Of a stretch of DNA of 64,000 nt, positions 62,956 to 64,000 are shown piece after piece. The stretch comes from Lytechinus pictus (lineage: Eukaryota; Echinodermata; Echinoidea; Temnopleuroida; Toxopneustidae): positions 28,705,501 to 28,769,500 of the forward strand of contig NC_087257.1 in NCBI RefSeq assembly GCF_037042905.1. The letters run 5' to 3'. The translations under genes and the position numbers were made by a program. Below the pieces are notes generated by a model. It made no database searches, was not told the origin of the DNA, and saw nothing but the letters and a program-made list of their open reading frames with translations. How positions within the stretch are numbered: the first letter of the stretch is position 1; each line of letters begins with the position of its first letter.

Positions 62956-64000
62956 ATGTAAATGTTGCATATTAATTATTATTAATGATCTAAGTATGCC
63001 TGTAATAATAAACTGGAATAAGCACTGTGTCATTATGCAATTGATTATATTTTCTTGTACTTGTTTTGTAAAATATTCTGCAATTCAGCCTTTGGCTGTG
63101 AATAAATTTTCAATAAACCATTACCATTACTAATTATTCTATGAGCATGCATCTGTGCTTTATTGATATCTCCTAGAGGCATAGCCGTGGCCAAATGCAC
63201 AATTATTTACTATCAACATTTCCCTTTTAATGACAGTAAGATTAATATCTTACTGACCGGGATCTTGTGGAACTGCAGTGCAATCTGCCCCAATTGATGT
63301 ACATGTACGTTAGCAGTACATTGATTTTAGACTCGTTGAGCTGACTTAACTAAACTGGCTTGTTTTCAAGTTAATCCCCTACATGAAAGGTGGAGGCACG
63401 CACCCTGTAGAACTTTGTGATGACCTTTTAAAGCACCCTTCATTTTTTCGTACTATATTTTTTAGTCATCATTTATGCCCTTTTTTTCCTTGTCAATTTT
63501 TTTCTGTAGACCAAACGCCCAAAATTTTTGAGTAACAACTTTTTTTTTTGCTTGCTTGTCATATATTTGGAACAAAACACAACCCCTTCTAAATATCCTG
63601 GAACCGTGCCTATACTTTATCAAAAGCACTCTACAACATAGCAGCATGAGTACCTTTATTTTATTAGCAGAGTATCTTTTTTTTATACACACATTGCATT
63701 TCAATGAATGAACATCTGGTAGGTCCCCATTTACTCCACCGATGTGGAAAAAATTAAAACCGGTACCTGAAGTATGATTTATAGCCATACCCCTCTGATT
63801 GAGAGACAGGATTCAGAACCACCATGTCATGATGATTCCATGTTTTTTGTTAATGAAAAAGTCTAATTCATACATGGACTGGACATTTCACATCACCCTG
63901 GTATGGTGCCTCTTTCATAAAACTTAAACAAATTTGCAATAACAGTGTAAAGCTACTGAAAACATTCAATTTGATTGGCTGATATTGAACTTGTTAAATA
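62956..64000. other. Probable intron or 3' flank, nothing recognised
   Basis: AT-rich sequence. The minus-strand frame 63,462-63,788 has no domain I can name. AATAAA near 63,102 might be a chance signal. Confidence 0.3.

Noticed and set aside
63462-63788. A 108-codon minus-strand frame with IFRRGC.
   Set aside because: No domain is visible, and the frame lies in AT-rich DNA next to a plus-strand gene, so it is likely chance.

Overview
The window is eukaryotic nuclear DNA, most likely from a marine invertebrate deuterostome and probably an echinoderm such as a sea urchin. This is inferred from an AT-rich background, a Penelope-like element, several CR1/Jockey-type LINE fragments, many palindromic MITEs and a spliced gene with consensus intron borders. 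No bacterial or organellar signal is visible. The species call rests on repeat character only.

The centre of the window (13,555-42,504) is a huge tandem array of alanine tRNA genes. I count 114 full-length 73-base copies, plus deletion, fusion and insertion derivatives. About 69 carry anticodon AGC and about 45 carry TGC. About 57 fit the consensus with no broken stem. The basic repeat is 151-165 bp: a 73-bp tRNA gene, a T5-T7 terminator about 10 bases downstream, and a spacer that places a TATAAAG-like box about 27 bases before the next gene. The block from 14,043 to 34,361 is mainly minus strand and the block from 35,929 to 42,504 is mainly plus, with inversions inside both. Larger units are also duplicated, including an apparently identical 2,270-bp tandem pair (16,462-21,001), a 1,265-bp unit after 31,423, and a near-perfect 2.15-kb palindrome (37,211-39,358).

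Mobile DNA has invaded the array. There is an apparently intact Penelope-like retroelement (25,965-31,421) with an ORF carrying RT and GIY-YIG domains, direct pLTR repeats and hammerhead-like motifs. A long fold-back element occurs twice (33,488 and 37,973). There is also a 5'-truncated LINE (34,554-35,825) and a TA-flanked MITE that splits a tRNA gene (40,652-40,870). The Penelope element and the fold-back entered the same homologous spot, at the TATA-like box upstream of a tRNA gene.

Left of the array (1-13,554) are simple repeats, a LINE 3' end, small MITEs and two weak candidate exons. Right of it, an hAT-like element with an 8-bp target duplication (43,728-47,935) carries a second transposon inside. 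It is followed by one stray tRNA-Ala (48,019), a nested LINE-in-LINE with a MITE (about 51,250-54,830) and a second hAT-like element with an 8-bp target duplication (56,222-57,785).

The only convincing host protein gene starts at 58,390. Three exons (58,390-59,178, 60,504-60,677, 61,560-61,624) join in frame and encode the start of an unrecognised, cysteine-rich, probably secreted protein that continues beyond what I can trace.
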